Origin: an uncultured Bilophila sp.
Lineage (GTDB): Bacteria > Desulfobacterota > Desulfovibrionia > Desulfovibrionales > Desulfovibrionaceae
Direction: 5' to 3'
Assembly: GCA_902373525.1 (NCBI GenBank)
Contig: CABKMN010000022.1
Location: forward strand, 1-32,963
DNA: 32,963 nt
Positions 26,971-32,963 of this stretch are shown piece after piece. The stretch's first letter is position 1. Each line of letters starts with the position of its first letter. The notes beneath the pieces are model-generated. The model was not told the origin of the DNA. It saw nothing but the letters and a program-made list of their open reading frames with translations, and searched no databases. The position numbers were made by a program, and so were the translations under genes.

Positions 26971-26996
26971 TGACAACAATGTCGTTATTAACGACA
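26971..26996. promoter_or_regulatory. Composite enhancer site upstream of the cut operon
   Basis: Plus strand: TGACA (26971-26975), 4 bp, TGTCG (26980-26984), 7 bp, CGACA (26992-26996). The inner 17 bp from TGTCG to CGACA form a perfect palindrome with 8-bp arms. The same three elements with the same spacings occur at 31430-31455 beside the sigma54 activator gene, with 21 of 26 positions identical. Confidence 0.75.
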
Positions 26997-27227
26997 TAAA
27001 CGGCACGACTTGGGATACGGTCATACCCCATATCCGTTCGACCGTGCGGACGACCGGTCCCGCTCGTTTTCGAGCCATCCCCCTGCGGACGGCCGCCCAG
27101 GCATCTCGGGAGAATGATTGATTTCACGACATGCTCATATCCGGCACGGAAGAAGCGGACAGAATCGCTATACCGCCGAAACGCCGCCTGCCCGTTCCCT
27201 TTGCGGCAAGTCGGAAAGGCCGCAGTG

Positions 27228-27241
27228 CGACAGTTTTGTCG
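27228..27241. promoter_or_regulatory. Partial enhancer-type palindrome CGACA-N4-TGTCG
   Basis: CGACA, 4 bp, TGTCG: the same outer pair and spacing as the left half of the composite sites at 26971 and 31430, but the third element (after 7 bp) is not conserved. It lies about 365 bp upstream of the sigma54 promoter of the cut operon. Confidence 0.4.
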
Positions 27242-27461
27242 TGGAAGTTACGGGCCGCACGGCTCCGGTCGGGCGCACCCGCGTCGGGGGCAAGCCGAGT
27301 TCCCGGTGATGTTCCGGTACGGGGCGTCCGACTGCCCCACACCGGGGTAAGCCCCCACCGCGAACGCCACCGCACGATCCCGCTTCGGGAAAACGCGGGC
27401 CTGCGATCCGTGTCGGGTTCGTCCATGAAAGCTCGGCAACGGCCCAAAGGCGCAAAGCCGG

Positions 27462-27734
27462 TTACAGGGCGGCTTCGACCTTTCTCCTGCCGTAGCCGGT
27501 GAGGGCGTACGTCTGGACCAGATTGCCGGAGCCGTCGAGGGATTCGCCTTCGACGCGCGCGATGCCCACGACCTTGAGAGCCTGCAAATGCCGCTTCACG
27601 GACTCGGGGGAAAGCTGGCGTTCACCGGGGTAGTCCGGCAGCAGGGCCTCGAAAACGGCCTGCGGCGCACGCGGCGTTCCGTCGAGCAGGAGCGCGCCGA
27701 TGGCGAGGCGGAGAGGCGGTTTCATTCCGAACAT
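27462..27734 (-). CDS. Small winged-helix DNA-binding protein
   Basis: A 90-residue protein that appears to be a single winged helix: a helix with PQAVFEALLPDY, the putative recognition helix SPESVKRHLQALKVVGIARVE, then a wing ending in YALTGYGRRKVEAAL. The pattern TxxGR(R)KVEA at the end is typical of small transcriptional regulators, but I cannot name the family. SD GAGG precedes the ATG, and it starts 8 bp after the stop of the DMT transporter gene, so it is the last gene of the osmC-lpd-gcvH-transporter operon. It may regulate that operon or sense the transported compound. Confidence 0.65.
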   Translation of the reverse strand: MFGMKPPLRLAIGALLLDGTPRAPQAVFEALLPDYPGERQLSPESVKRHLQALKVVGIARVEGESLDGSGNLVQTYALTGYGRRKVEAAL

Positions 27735-27742
27735 GACGTTCC

Positions 27743-28762
27743 TCAATTCACGTTGCGCAGGTTGACGGAGTCTCTGGGGTTGCCGATGACGAGGCACATG
27801 CCCGCGAAGATGGCGGCGGCCCCGGCGATGAGGTTGCGTGTGATCTCGGCGTCCGTGAACAGGGCGCTGAACAGGACGCCCCAGAGCGCGTAGGTGATGT
27901 TCAGGGCCATGGCGCGGCTTACGCCGGTCATGTTCATGGCGTTGTACCAGCAGCGGTAGGAGACGCAGCCGATGACGCCCGCCAGCGCGAAGAGGAGCAC
28001 GCCGGGGCTGGTGAGGGAGTCCGCCAGCAGGCCGGGAACGTCGTAGCCCTCGGTCAGCGAAAGATGGATCAGGACCACGGGCACGATGACGCAGGCGTAC
28101 AGCAGGCTCGAAACGAGCTGGTAGATGTTCAGGGCCACGCCGGGTTCGATGAGGTCCATACTGGAGGTGACGCAGACGCCTTCCGCCGCCCAGCCGAACG
28201 CGGCGAGGAACGCGAAGGCGATGCCGAGATAAAACGCCGCGCCTCCGGCGGATTCCGGCGGGGTGTAGCCGATGGCGACGGCTCCGGCGACGCACAGCCC
28301 GAGGCCGCCCCACGCGCGCAGGTTGACCCGTTCCTTGAGGAAGACGAGGGCCAACAGAGCGGCGATGGCGGGGTAGAGCGAGGTGATGGGCAGGACGTAG
28401 GCGGGCCCGGCGAGCGAGAGGGCCATCAGGTAGCCGCCCATGCCGAGAGGCGCGCCGAACAGCGCCCCGAGAATGCAGAAGCGTCCGGGTTTGCTGAACA
28501 GGGTCCGCAGGAGCTCCTTGCTCTTGCCCTGTGACGCGTTCACCGCGAACGAGAAGCAGGCCCCGAAGAAATCGTGCAGGCCCGCCGCCAGCAGCGGGGC
28601 GAACAGCCACAGCGCGGGGGCGTCAAAAGGCTTTTCCGCCAGCCCCTTGCCCAAGGTCAGACCGTCGAAGCTCCAGATCATGCCGGAGATCAGGGCGAGG
28701 GTCAGTCCCTTTCTGGCGAAGCCCAGTTCCTGCCGTTCGCGCAGCCGTGCAAGATCGTTCAT
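27743..28762 (-). CDS. DMT/EamA-family transporter
   Basis: A 339-residue membrane protein with about ten spans in two EamA-like halves. The first half contains LALISGMIWSFDGLTLGKGL and the end-of-half signature SLYPAIAALLALVFLKERVNLRAWGGLGLCVAGAVAIG; the second ends in ITYALWGVLFSALFTDAEITRNLIAGAAAIFAGMCLVIGN. Such proteins move metabolites or amines across the inner membrane. SD AAGGA lies 7 nt before the ATG. It follows gcvH after a 145-bp gap with a hairpin. If it belongs to the cut regulon, choline uptake or trimethylamine export is plausible, but the substrate cannot be read from the sequence. Confidence 0.8.
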   Translation of the reverse strand: MNDLARLRERQELGFARKGLTLALISGMIWSFDGLTLGKGLAEKPFDAPALWLFAPLLAAGLHDFFGACFSFAVNASQGKSKELLRTLFSKPGRFCILGALFGAPLGMGGYLMALSLAGPAYVLPITSLYPAIAALLALVFLKERVNLRAWGGLGLCVAGAVAIGYTPPESAGGAAFYLGIAFAFLAAFGWAAEGVCVTSSMDLIEPGVALNIYQLVSSLLYACVIVPVVLIHLSLTEGYDVPGLLADSLTSPGVLLFALAGVIGCVSYRCWYNAMNMTGVSRAMALNITYALWGVLFSALFTDAEITRNLIAGAAAIFAGMCLVIGNPRDSVNLRNVN

Positions 28763-28791
28763 GACATTATCCTTTAGAACGTTGAAAAACC

Positions 28792-28843
28792 GGGGAGGGG
28801 GAAAGGGGCCCGTTTCGACGGACGGTACCCTTTCCTCCTCCCC
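28792..28843. repeat. G-rich imperfect hairpin between gcvH and the transporter gene
   Basis: GGGGAGG (28792-28798) pairs with CCTCCCC (28837-28843) and AAAGGG (28802-28807) with CCCTTT (28828-28833). It resembles the purine-rich hairpins at 5-56, 21903-21930 and 32932-32963. It may reduce transcription from the osmC-lpd-gcvH part into the transporter gene. Confidence 0.45.
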
Positions 28844-28907
28844 ATCCCGTCCCTTTTTCTTGAAAGGCGATTGACCGGCGGGACGGCCCCGGAGGGACCC
28901 CCGGCAG

Positions 28908-29306
28908 CTAGGCGCCGAGGTGCTTGCGGTAGGCGGCGGCGTCCCACAGGGCGGCGACGGCGGAGGCGTCGTCGGGACGGATGCGGATCATCCAGCCCTG
29001 ATCGTAGGGGGAAACGTTCACCAGCGTGGGCGTGCTTTCCAGTTCCTCGTTGACGGCGGCGACTTCGCCGGAAACGGGCATGAACAGCTGGTTGACGGAT
29101 TTCAGGGATTCGACCGTGCCGAATTCGCCGTTGGCGTCGAAGCGGGCCCCGACTTCGGGGAGGTCCACAAAGGCGATCTCCCCGAGCTGGTCCTGTGCGA
29201 AGTCGCTGATGCCGATGACGGCTTCGTCGCCGTCCATGCGTGCCCAGACGTGTTCGACGGTGTAGCGCAGGGATTCGGGGAGATTGAGTTCTTCAAGCGT
29301 TTTCAT
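28908..29306 (-). CDS. gcvH: Glycine cleavage H-like lipoyl protein
   Basis: A 132-residue H-protein. The lipoylation motif FGTVESLKSVNQLFMPVSGEV contains Lys69, equivalent to the lipoylated Lys near position 64 of standard GcvH. The flanking GISDFAQDQLGEIAFVDLPEVG and late PYDQGWMIRIRP are typical. SD CAGGAG lies 6 nt before the ATG. The gene overlaps lpd by 14 bp, so the two proteins are made together. No gcvT or gcvP lies in the window. Its partners here are Lpd and an OsmC-type protein, so it may serve as a stand-alone lipoyl electron carrier, which is inference. Confidence 0.9.
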   Translation of the reverse strand: MKTLEELNLPESLRYTVEHVWARMDGDEAVIGISDFAQDQLGEIAFVDLPEVGARFDANGEFGTVESLKSVNQLFMPVSGEVAAVNEELESTPTLVNVSPYDQGWMIRIRPDDASAVAALWDAAAYRKHLGA

Positions 29307-30738
29307 GGGAGGCTCCTGTTGAGCGGTCTGCGAGGGAAAGAGCGGCTTCGTAGAGCCCCTCGGCCAGTGTTGGATGAGCGTGGATGGTGGAGGCGATGTC
29401 CCGTACGGACGCGCCCATGTGCAGGGCCAGCGCGGCTTCCGCGATGAGGTCCGTGGCGTGGGCTCCGGCGATGTGCGCGCCGAGCACCTTGCCGGTCGCC
29501 GCGTCGGAAACCAGCTTGAACACGCCGGGAAGTTCGTTCATGGCCTGCGCCTTGCCGAGTTCGCGCATCTGGAAGTTTGCGACGCGGACCTCGTGGCCGG
29601 CGGCGACGGCCTGCGCTTCGGTGAGGCCGACGCAGCCGATTTCCGGCGAGGTGAAGATGCCGGAGGGGACCACGGCATAGTCCATGCGTTCGTCCAGTCC
29701 CATGCAGTTGCGGACGGCGCACAGGCCTTCGACGGCGGCGACGTGGGCCAGCATGATCTTGGAGGGGCCCAGCACGTCGCCCACGGCGTACACGCCGGGC
29801 AGCGAGGTGGCCATGTGGTCGTCGGCCTGAATCCAGCCGCGTCCGTCCACGGCGATTCCGGCTTCCGCCAGACCGAGGCCGGAGGTGTTGGGCACGCGGC
29901 CCACCGTGACCAGCACGGCTTCGGCTTCAACGGGCGTTTCCTTCTGCTGAGCGGGCGTGGGGTCGCTGATGAACGGCGAAGGGCCGAGTACGGCCTTGAC
30001 CACGCCGTCTTCCACGCGGACGTCCTTCAGCGTACGGCCCAGTTCGCAGCCGATGCGGCGCTTCTTCATTTCGCGCTGGAGCAGGGCGCCCATGTCGGCG
30101 TCCACGGAGGGGAGGGGGAGGAGGCGGTTCTGTCCTTCCACCACCGTGACCTTGGCCCCGAAAGCCTGATAGATGAACGCCAGTTCGCAGCCGATGACAC
30201 CGCCGCCCACGATGATGAGCGAGGAGGGGATGCGGTCCAGCGCCAGCGCGTCGTCGCTGGTCATGATGTGACGATGGTCCACGGACAGGCCGGGAAGCTG
30301 CAACGCGCCGGAACCGGTGGCGATGATCACCCGGTCGCCTTCGACGGCGACGGGACCTTCGTCCGTGGCGACGTCCACGAGCCCCGCGTTGACGACGCGG
30401 CCCCGGCCCCGGATGAGCCTTACGCCGAGGCCGGCGCAGGCTTTTTCAAGGCCGCCGCGCAGGGTGGCGCAGACTTTTTCCTTGCGGGCGAGCACGGCGG
30501 CGGGATCGGCGGACGGCGTCCCCTGCCCGACGATGCCGAACTGGGACAGGCGCAGGGCGATTTCCAGCGCCTCGGCGGACGCCTTCAGCGTCTTGGTGGG
30601 GATGCAGCCGTTGTTCAGACAGGTTCCGCCGAGGCGGTCGCTTTCCACGAGAGTGACGGACATTCCGGCGCGGGCGGCGGCGAAGGCCGCCGTGTACCCG
30701 CCGGGGCCTCCGCCGATGACGGTCAGGCGTACGGACAT
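29293..30738 (-). CDS. lpdA: Dihydrolipoamide dehydrogenase
   Basis: A 481-residue flavoprotein disulfide reductase. FAD-binding GGGPGGYTAAFAAARAG is near the N-terminus; the redox disulfide GGTCLNNGCIP has Cys40 and Cys45. NAD-binding GGGVIGCELAFIYQAFG is in the middle. The C-terminal catalytic HPTLAE has His455 and Glu460. It reoxidises dihydrolipoyl groups with NAD+, or reduces them with NADH in reverse. It starts 10 bp after the osmC-type gene stop, with AGGAG 7 nt before its ATG, and overlaps gcvH by 14 bp. The lipoyl partner is therefore probably the adjacent H-protein. Confidence 0.94.
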   Translation of the reverse strand: MSVRLTVIGGGPGGYTAAFAAARAGMSVTLVESDRLGGTCLNNGCIPTKTLKASAEALEIALRLSQFGIVGQGTPSADPAAVLARKEKVCATLRGGLEKACAGLGVRLIRGRGRVVNAGLVDVATDEGPVAVEGDRVIIATGSGALQLPGLSVDHRHIMTSDDALALDRIPSSLIIVGGGVIGCELAFIYQAFGAKVTVVEGQNRLLPLPSVDADMGALLQREMKKRRIGCELGRTLKDVRVEDGVVKAVLGPSPFISDPTPAQQKETPVEAEAVLVTVGRVPNTSGLGLAEAGIAVDGRGWIQADDHMATSLPGVYAVGDVLGPSKIMLAHVAAVEGLCAVRNCMGLDERMDYAVVPSGIFTSPEIGCVGLTEAQAVAAGHEVRVANFQMRELGKAQAMNELPGVFKLVSDAATGKVLGAHIAGAHATDLIAEAALALHMGASVRDIASTIHAHPTLAEGLYEAALSLADRSTGASHENA

Positions 30739-30748
30739 GGCTCGGCTC

Positions 30749-31186
30749 CTAGTCTTCGTCGCATTCGAGGTTCAGGTTGTATTTCACCGGGAAGGCCGCT
30801 TCGAGCGATCCCGTGATCAGACAGCCCTGCTTCATGATCTTTTCCACCCGGTCGAAAATGAACTCGTATTCCTGATCCATGAACACGGTCACGTCCAGAT
30901 CGATCCCGGTGACCCGGCCCCGGCCCTTGTCGTCGGTGCCGGTATGCACCGTGGCCTTGCCCTCGATGCGGCGGTACTTGGCGCTGCGGGTTTCGAGCGC
31001 CTTGTCCAGCGCCGCGCAGTAACAGTAAAGCGCGGAGGAGGCGAGCAGCTTCTTCGCCGTTCCCGGGCGTTCTTCGGCGGGAATCTTTTCGCCGTCGATG
31101 GAAATGACGCCGAGGGCGCCGGATTCCATATCGAGATCAACCTTGCTTCCCTGACGGGTGATGGAAACGCTGAGTTCGTGGGACAT
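30749..31186 (-). CDS. OsmC/Ohr-family peroxiredoxin-like protein
   Basis: A 145-residue protein of OsmC length. The two conserved Cys are present: Cys57 in SSALYCYCAALDKAL (with an extra Cys55) and Cys122 in KQGCLITGSLE, a spacing of 65, as in E. coli OsmC (59 and 125). OsmC/Ohr proteins reduce organic hydroperoxides through this Cys pair. Several family members are recycled by lipoylated proteins and dihydrolipoamide dehydrogenase, which is exactly the pair encoded next. ATG 31186 has GGAGG 5 nt upstream. It is the first gene after a sigma54 promoter. OsmC-like proteins of other function exist, so peroxidase activity is probable and not shown. Confidence 0.82.
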   Translation of the reverse strand: MSHELSVSITRQGSKVDLDMESGALGVISIDGEKIPAEERPGTAKKLLASSALYCYCAALDKALETRSAKYRRIEGKATVHTGTDDKGRGRVTGIDLDVTVFMDQEYEFIFDRVEKIMKQGCLITGSLEAAFPVKYNLNLECDED

Positions 31187-31246
31187 GATATCCTCCCGGA
31201 TGAATTGCGGAAATAAGGCGGTACGGTACCGCATCGCCTCTTTATA

Positions 31247-31262
31247 TGCATTTAGAGTGCCA
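31247..31262 (-). promoter_or_regulatory. Sigma54 (-24/-12) promoter of the osmC-lpd-gcvH operon
   Basis: On the minus strand the sequence reads TGGCACTCTAAATGCA: TGGCAC at -24 and TGCA at -12 with correct spacing; the T of the usual TTGC is A. Transcription would begin near 31235, about 50 nt before the osmC-type start codon. The composite operator at 31430-31455 lies about 170-195 bp upstream, a normal enhancer distance. Confidence 0.75.
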
Positions 31263-31429
31263 AACCCCTCGGAACAAGGATTCAACCGCCCTTCGCCGGA
31301 GTGAGCCGACAGCGCGTCCTATCTCCGTCTGATTCTTGGGAAAAAAGGAACGCATACCGCGTCCGGCGGGCGTTTTCTCTAAAAGGTGTTGCCGTTTCTC
31401 CCCTGTTGTAAAATACTCTATTCTATAAA

Positions 31430-31455
31430 CGACAAAAATGTCGTGAATAGCGACA
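31430..31455. promoter_or_regulatory. Composite enhancer/autoregulatory site before the sigma54 activator gene
   Basis: CGACA (31430-31434), 4 bp, TGTCG (31439-31443), 7 bp, CGACA (31451-31455). The left pair extends to ACGACA-N4-TGTCGT. It lies 20 nt upstream of the activator start codon and next to AT-rich -10-like hexamers (TAAAAT 31409, TATAAA 31424), so it can serve both as enhancer for the divergent sigma54 promoter and as an autoregulatory site. Confidence 0.75.
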
Positions 31456-31475
31456 AGACGTTCAGGGGGAAGTCT

Positions 31476-32891
31476 ATGGAATTGTGCGCGTCCGTTCCCG
31501 GTCTCGCCGTGGAGGAGAGTTATATCCGGCTGCTCAACCATCTGCCGGGTCTCGCCTATCGGTGCCGGGTTACGGAAAACGAGTCTTCCGTCGCGGAACT
31601 CATTGAATATGTTCTTGAATTCGCAAGCCGGGGAAGCTACGATCTGCTCGGCATCCCCGCCGAAGAAATGGTGCGGAACAACTACAACACCATCGAACGG
31701 ATGACGCATCCCGACGATCTCCAGCGGATGCGCCGGGACATCTATGACAGTATTGTCGCGCATCAGCCGTATCAGGTGATGTACCGGGTCTTGTTGCCGT
31801 CCGGGAGGCTGAAGTGGCTCTGGGATCAGGGCGAGGGCGTCTTTGACGGCACGGGGAAGCTGCGCTATCTGGAAGGGTTGATAATGGACATCAGCGAACA
31901 GAAGTTTCAGGAGCTGGAACTCAAGGAAGAGAACCGGCAATTGAAGGCTTCCGTGAGCAATCTCTATGGGTTGGGAAACATCGTCGGCAAGAGCGAAGCC
32001 ATGCGTCAGGTCTACAACCTGATCCTCAAGGCCGCCGAAACCGACACCAACGTGATCATCTACGGTGAAACGGGGTCGGGCAAGGACCTCGTCGCCAAGG
32101 CGATCCACGAATTCAGCGCCCGGAAGGGCAACTATGTCCCGGTCAACTGCGGGGCCATCCCCGAACAGCTTCTGGAGAGCGAATTCTTCGGGCACACCAA
32201 GGGGGCCTTCTCCGGAGCGCATGCCAACAAGGAAGGGTACATCGGAGCGGCGCACAACGGTACGCTGTTCCTCGACGAAATCGGAGAACTCCCCATCCAC
32301 TTGCAGGTAAAGCTGCTCCGGGCCATCGAAAACAAGATGTACACCCCGGTGGGCAGCAACACGCCCAAGGTTTCGTCTTTCCGTCTGGTCGCGGCGACGA
32401 ACCAGGACCTTTCCAAGATGGTGCTGGAAAAGAAGATGCGTTCGGACTTCTATTACCGGGTACATGTGCTTTCCATCACGCTGCCGCCTCTGCGCGAGCG
32501 GCACGGTGACATCCCGCTGCTCGTCGAGGCCTACATGGAGCGCAAGGGCATCACCTGCGCCCTGCCGTTGCAGGTGCGTCTGGCGATGGAACACTACGAC
32601 TGGCCCGGCAACGTGCGGGAACTGCACAACTTTCTTGACCGCTACACGGCGTTCGGCGACGTGGCGCTGGAATCGCTCGGGGATGCGGGCAAGGCGGAGC
32701 TGCTGTTCCCGGACCTGAGCCACGAGGGGCTGACGCTCGAAAACGCCACCCTCCAGCTTGAGGAGCGGATAATCCGGCAGGCGCTCGAACGCTGCCGCTG
32801 GCGCAGGGGCGATGCCGCCGAGGCGCTCGGCCTGAACCTGCGGACCCTGCAACGCAAGATGAAGCGGCTGGGCATGAACGCGAAGGAATAG
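31476..32891 (+). CDS. PAS-AAA-Fis sigma54-dependent transcriptional activator
   Basis: A 471-residue enhancer-binding protein. The N-terminal sensor is a PAS domain (about 20-143; ends YLEGLIMDISEQK). The AAA+ domain starts near 165 with IVGKSEAM, has Walker A GETGSGKD (197-204), the sigma54-contact loop GAFSGA (243-248; Ser for the usual Thr) and Walker B GTLFLDEIGE (262-271). The C-terminal Fis-type HTH is RRGDAAEALGLNLRTLQRKMKRLG (about 441-466). ATG 31476 has AGGGGGA upstream. It diverges from the osmC operon. Shared composite operators make it the likely activator of both the osmC and cut operons. The signal bound by PAS is unknown. Confidence 0.9.
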   Translation: MELCASVPGLAVEESYIRLLNHLPGLAYRCRVTENESSVAELIEYVLEFASRGSYDLLGIPAEEMVRNNYNTIERMTHPDDLQRMRRDIYDSIVAHQPYQVMYRVLLPSGRLKWLWDQGEGVFDGTGKLRYLEGLIMDISEQKFQELELKEENRQLKASVSNLYGLGNIVGKSEAMRQVYNLILKAAETDTNVIIYGETGSGKDLVAKAIHEFSARKGNYVPVNCGAIPEQLLESEFFGHTKGAFSGAHANKEGYIGAAHNGTLFLDEIGELPIHLQVKLLRAIENKMYTPVGSNTPKVSSFRLVAATNQDLSKMVLEKKMRSDFYYRVHVLSITLPPLRERHGDIPLLVEAYMERKGITCALPLQVRLAMEHYDWPGNVRELHNFLDRYTAFGDVALESLGDAGKAELLFPDLSHEGLTLENATLQLEERIIRQALERCRWRRGDAAEALGLNLRTLQRKMKRLGMNAKE

Positions 32892-32931
32892 CGAGTGGGG
32901 GAAGGGGAACGGAGAGAAGATTTGGAGGGGG

Positions 32932-32963
32932 AGAGGGGACCTTTCTGGAGAAAGGTCCCCTCT
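32932..32963. terminator. Hairpin downstream of the activator gene, cut by the window end
   Basis: AGAGGGGACCTTTCT (32932-32946) and AGAAAGGTCCCCTCT (32949-32963) are perfect 15-bp arms with a 2-nt loop; the repeat probably continues past the window. Its core matches the hairpin at 5-56. It lies 40 bp after the activator stop and probably ends that transcript. Confidence 0.55.

Larger units (their letters stand above)
26865..27461. other. Long intergenic region upstream of the cut operon
   Basis: About 600 bp with no convincing gene on either strand; open frames here have no SD, no recognisable protein and overlap the regulatory sites. It holds the composite operator at 26971-26996 and a partial one at 27228-27241. 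The rest, about 27260-27460, is GC-rich and unassigned; it might be a decayed gene or a small RNA locus, but I see no specific evidence for either. Confidence 0.5.

Noticed and set aside
27131..27502. Plus-strand open frame of 123 residues in the gap before the cut operon
   Set aside because: No SD, Arg/Pro-rich composition, no recognisable domain, and it overlaps the end of the winged-helix gene.
28908..30738. H-protein and Lpd read as a standard glycine cleavage operon
   Set aside because: No gcvT or gcvP in the window, and the operon begins with an OsmC-type gene; the standard role remains possible only if P and T proteins lie elsewhere.
31242..32852. 536-residue minus-strand open frame across the activator gene
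   Set aside because: Antisense to a protein with clear PAS, AAA and Fis motifs, and it would run through the sigma54 promoter region.

Overview
The window is high-GC, gene-dense bacterial DNA and most likely comes from a sulfate- or sulfite-reducing Desulfovibrionaceae (Desulfovibrio/Bilophila-like). The markers are a short-chain flavodoxin of Desulfovibrio type, a Desulfovibrio-type homotrimeric porin, FeoAB with a small companion gene, Fur-like boxes built on GAAAAT hexamers, and a CutC closely resembling the D. alaskensis enzyme. No rRNA, tRNA, CRISPR, transposase or phage gene was seen.

Left part (1-18.6 kb): after a glucokinase gene, the window is an iron/heme acquisition island. It holds a DUF2325 protein, a STAS-like protein with a Cys/His tail, flavodoxin and a Fur-family regulator. 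A heme operon follows: hutW-type radical SAM enzyme and TonB-dependent receptor, then an energy-coupling-factor (ECF) importer (S, T and fused AA subunits), hutX, a second flavodoxin, and exbB-exbD-tonB. A DtxR-family regulator with a MATE exporter and then feoAB complete the island. Fur-like boxes precede several units. A separate 22-bp palindrome occurs upstream of both hutW and the MATE-dtxR unit. The unusual point is that the inner-membrane step is encoded by an ECF transporter, with no HmuTUV-type ABC system in the window. A small gene behind feoB carries two one-base frameshifts.

Middle (18.8-26.8 kb): after a porin gene, the minus strand carries a short choline-degrading microcompartment operon: tandem BMC shell protein, acylating-aldehyde-dehydrogenase homologue, cutC, cutD, second tandem BMC shell protein. 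CutC keeps every catalytic and choline-binding residue I could check. The aldehyde dehydrogenase homologue has proline where the catalytic cysteine should be. No BMC-H hexamer, BMC-P pentamer, alcohol dehydrogenase or phosphotransacylase lies in the window, so this looks like a reduced or satellite locus.

Right part (27.4-32.9 kb): a minus-strand operon encodes an OsmC-type protein, dihydrolipoamide dehydrogenase, a lipoyl H-protein, a DMT-family transporter and a small winged-helix protein. It diverges from a PAS-AAA-Fis sigma54 activator gene. Both minus-strand operons have excellent -24/-12 sigma54 promoters. Upstream of each lies the same composite operator, CGACA-N4-TGTCG-N7-CGACA, in the same orientation; the second copy also sits just in front of the activator gene. 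The simplest reading is one activator driving both the cut microcompartment operon and the OsmC/Lpd/H-protein operon. The latter could be a self-contained lipoyl-dependent peroxidase protecting the oxygen-sensitive glycyl-radical pathway. This regulon is the most interesting system in the window.
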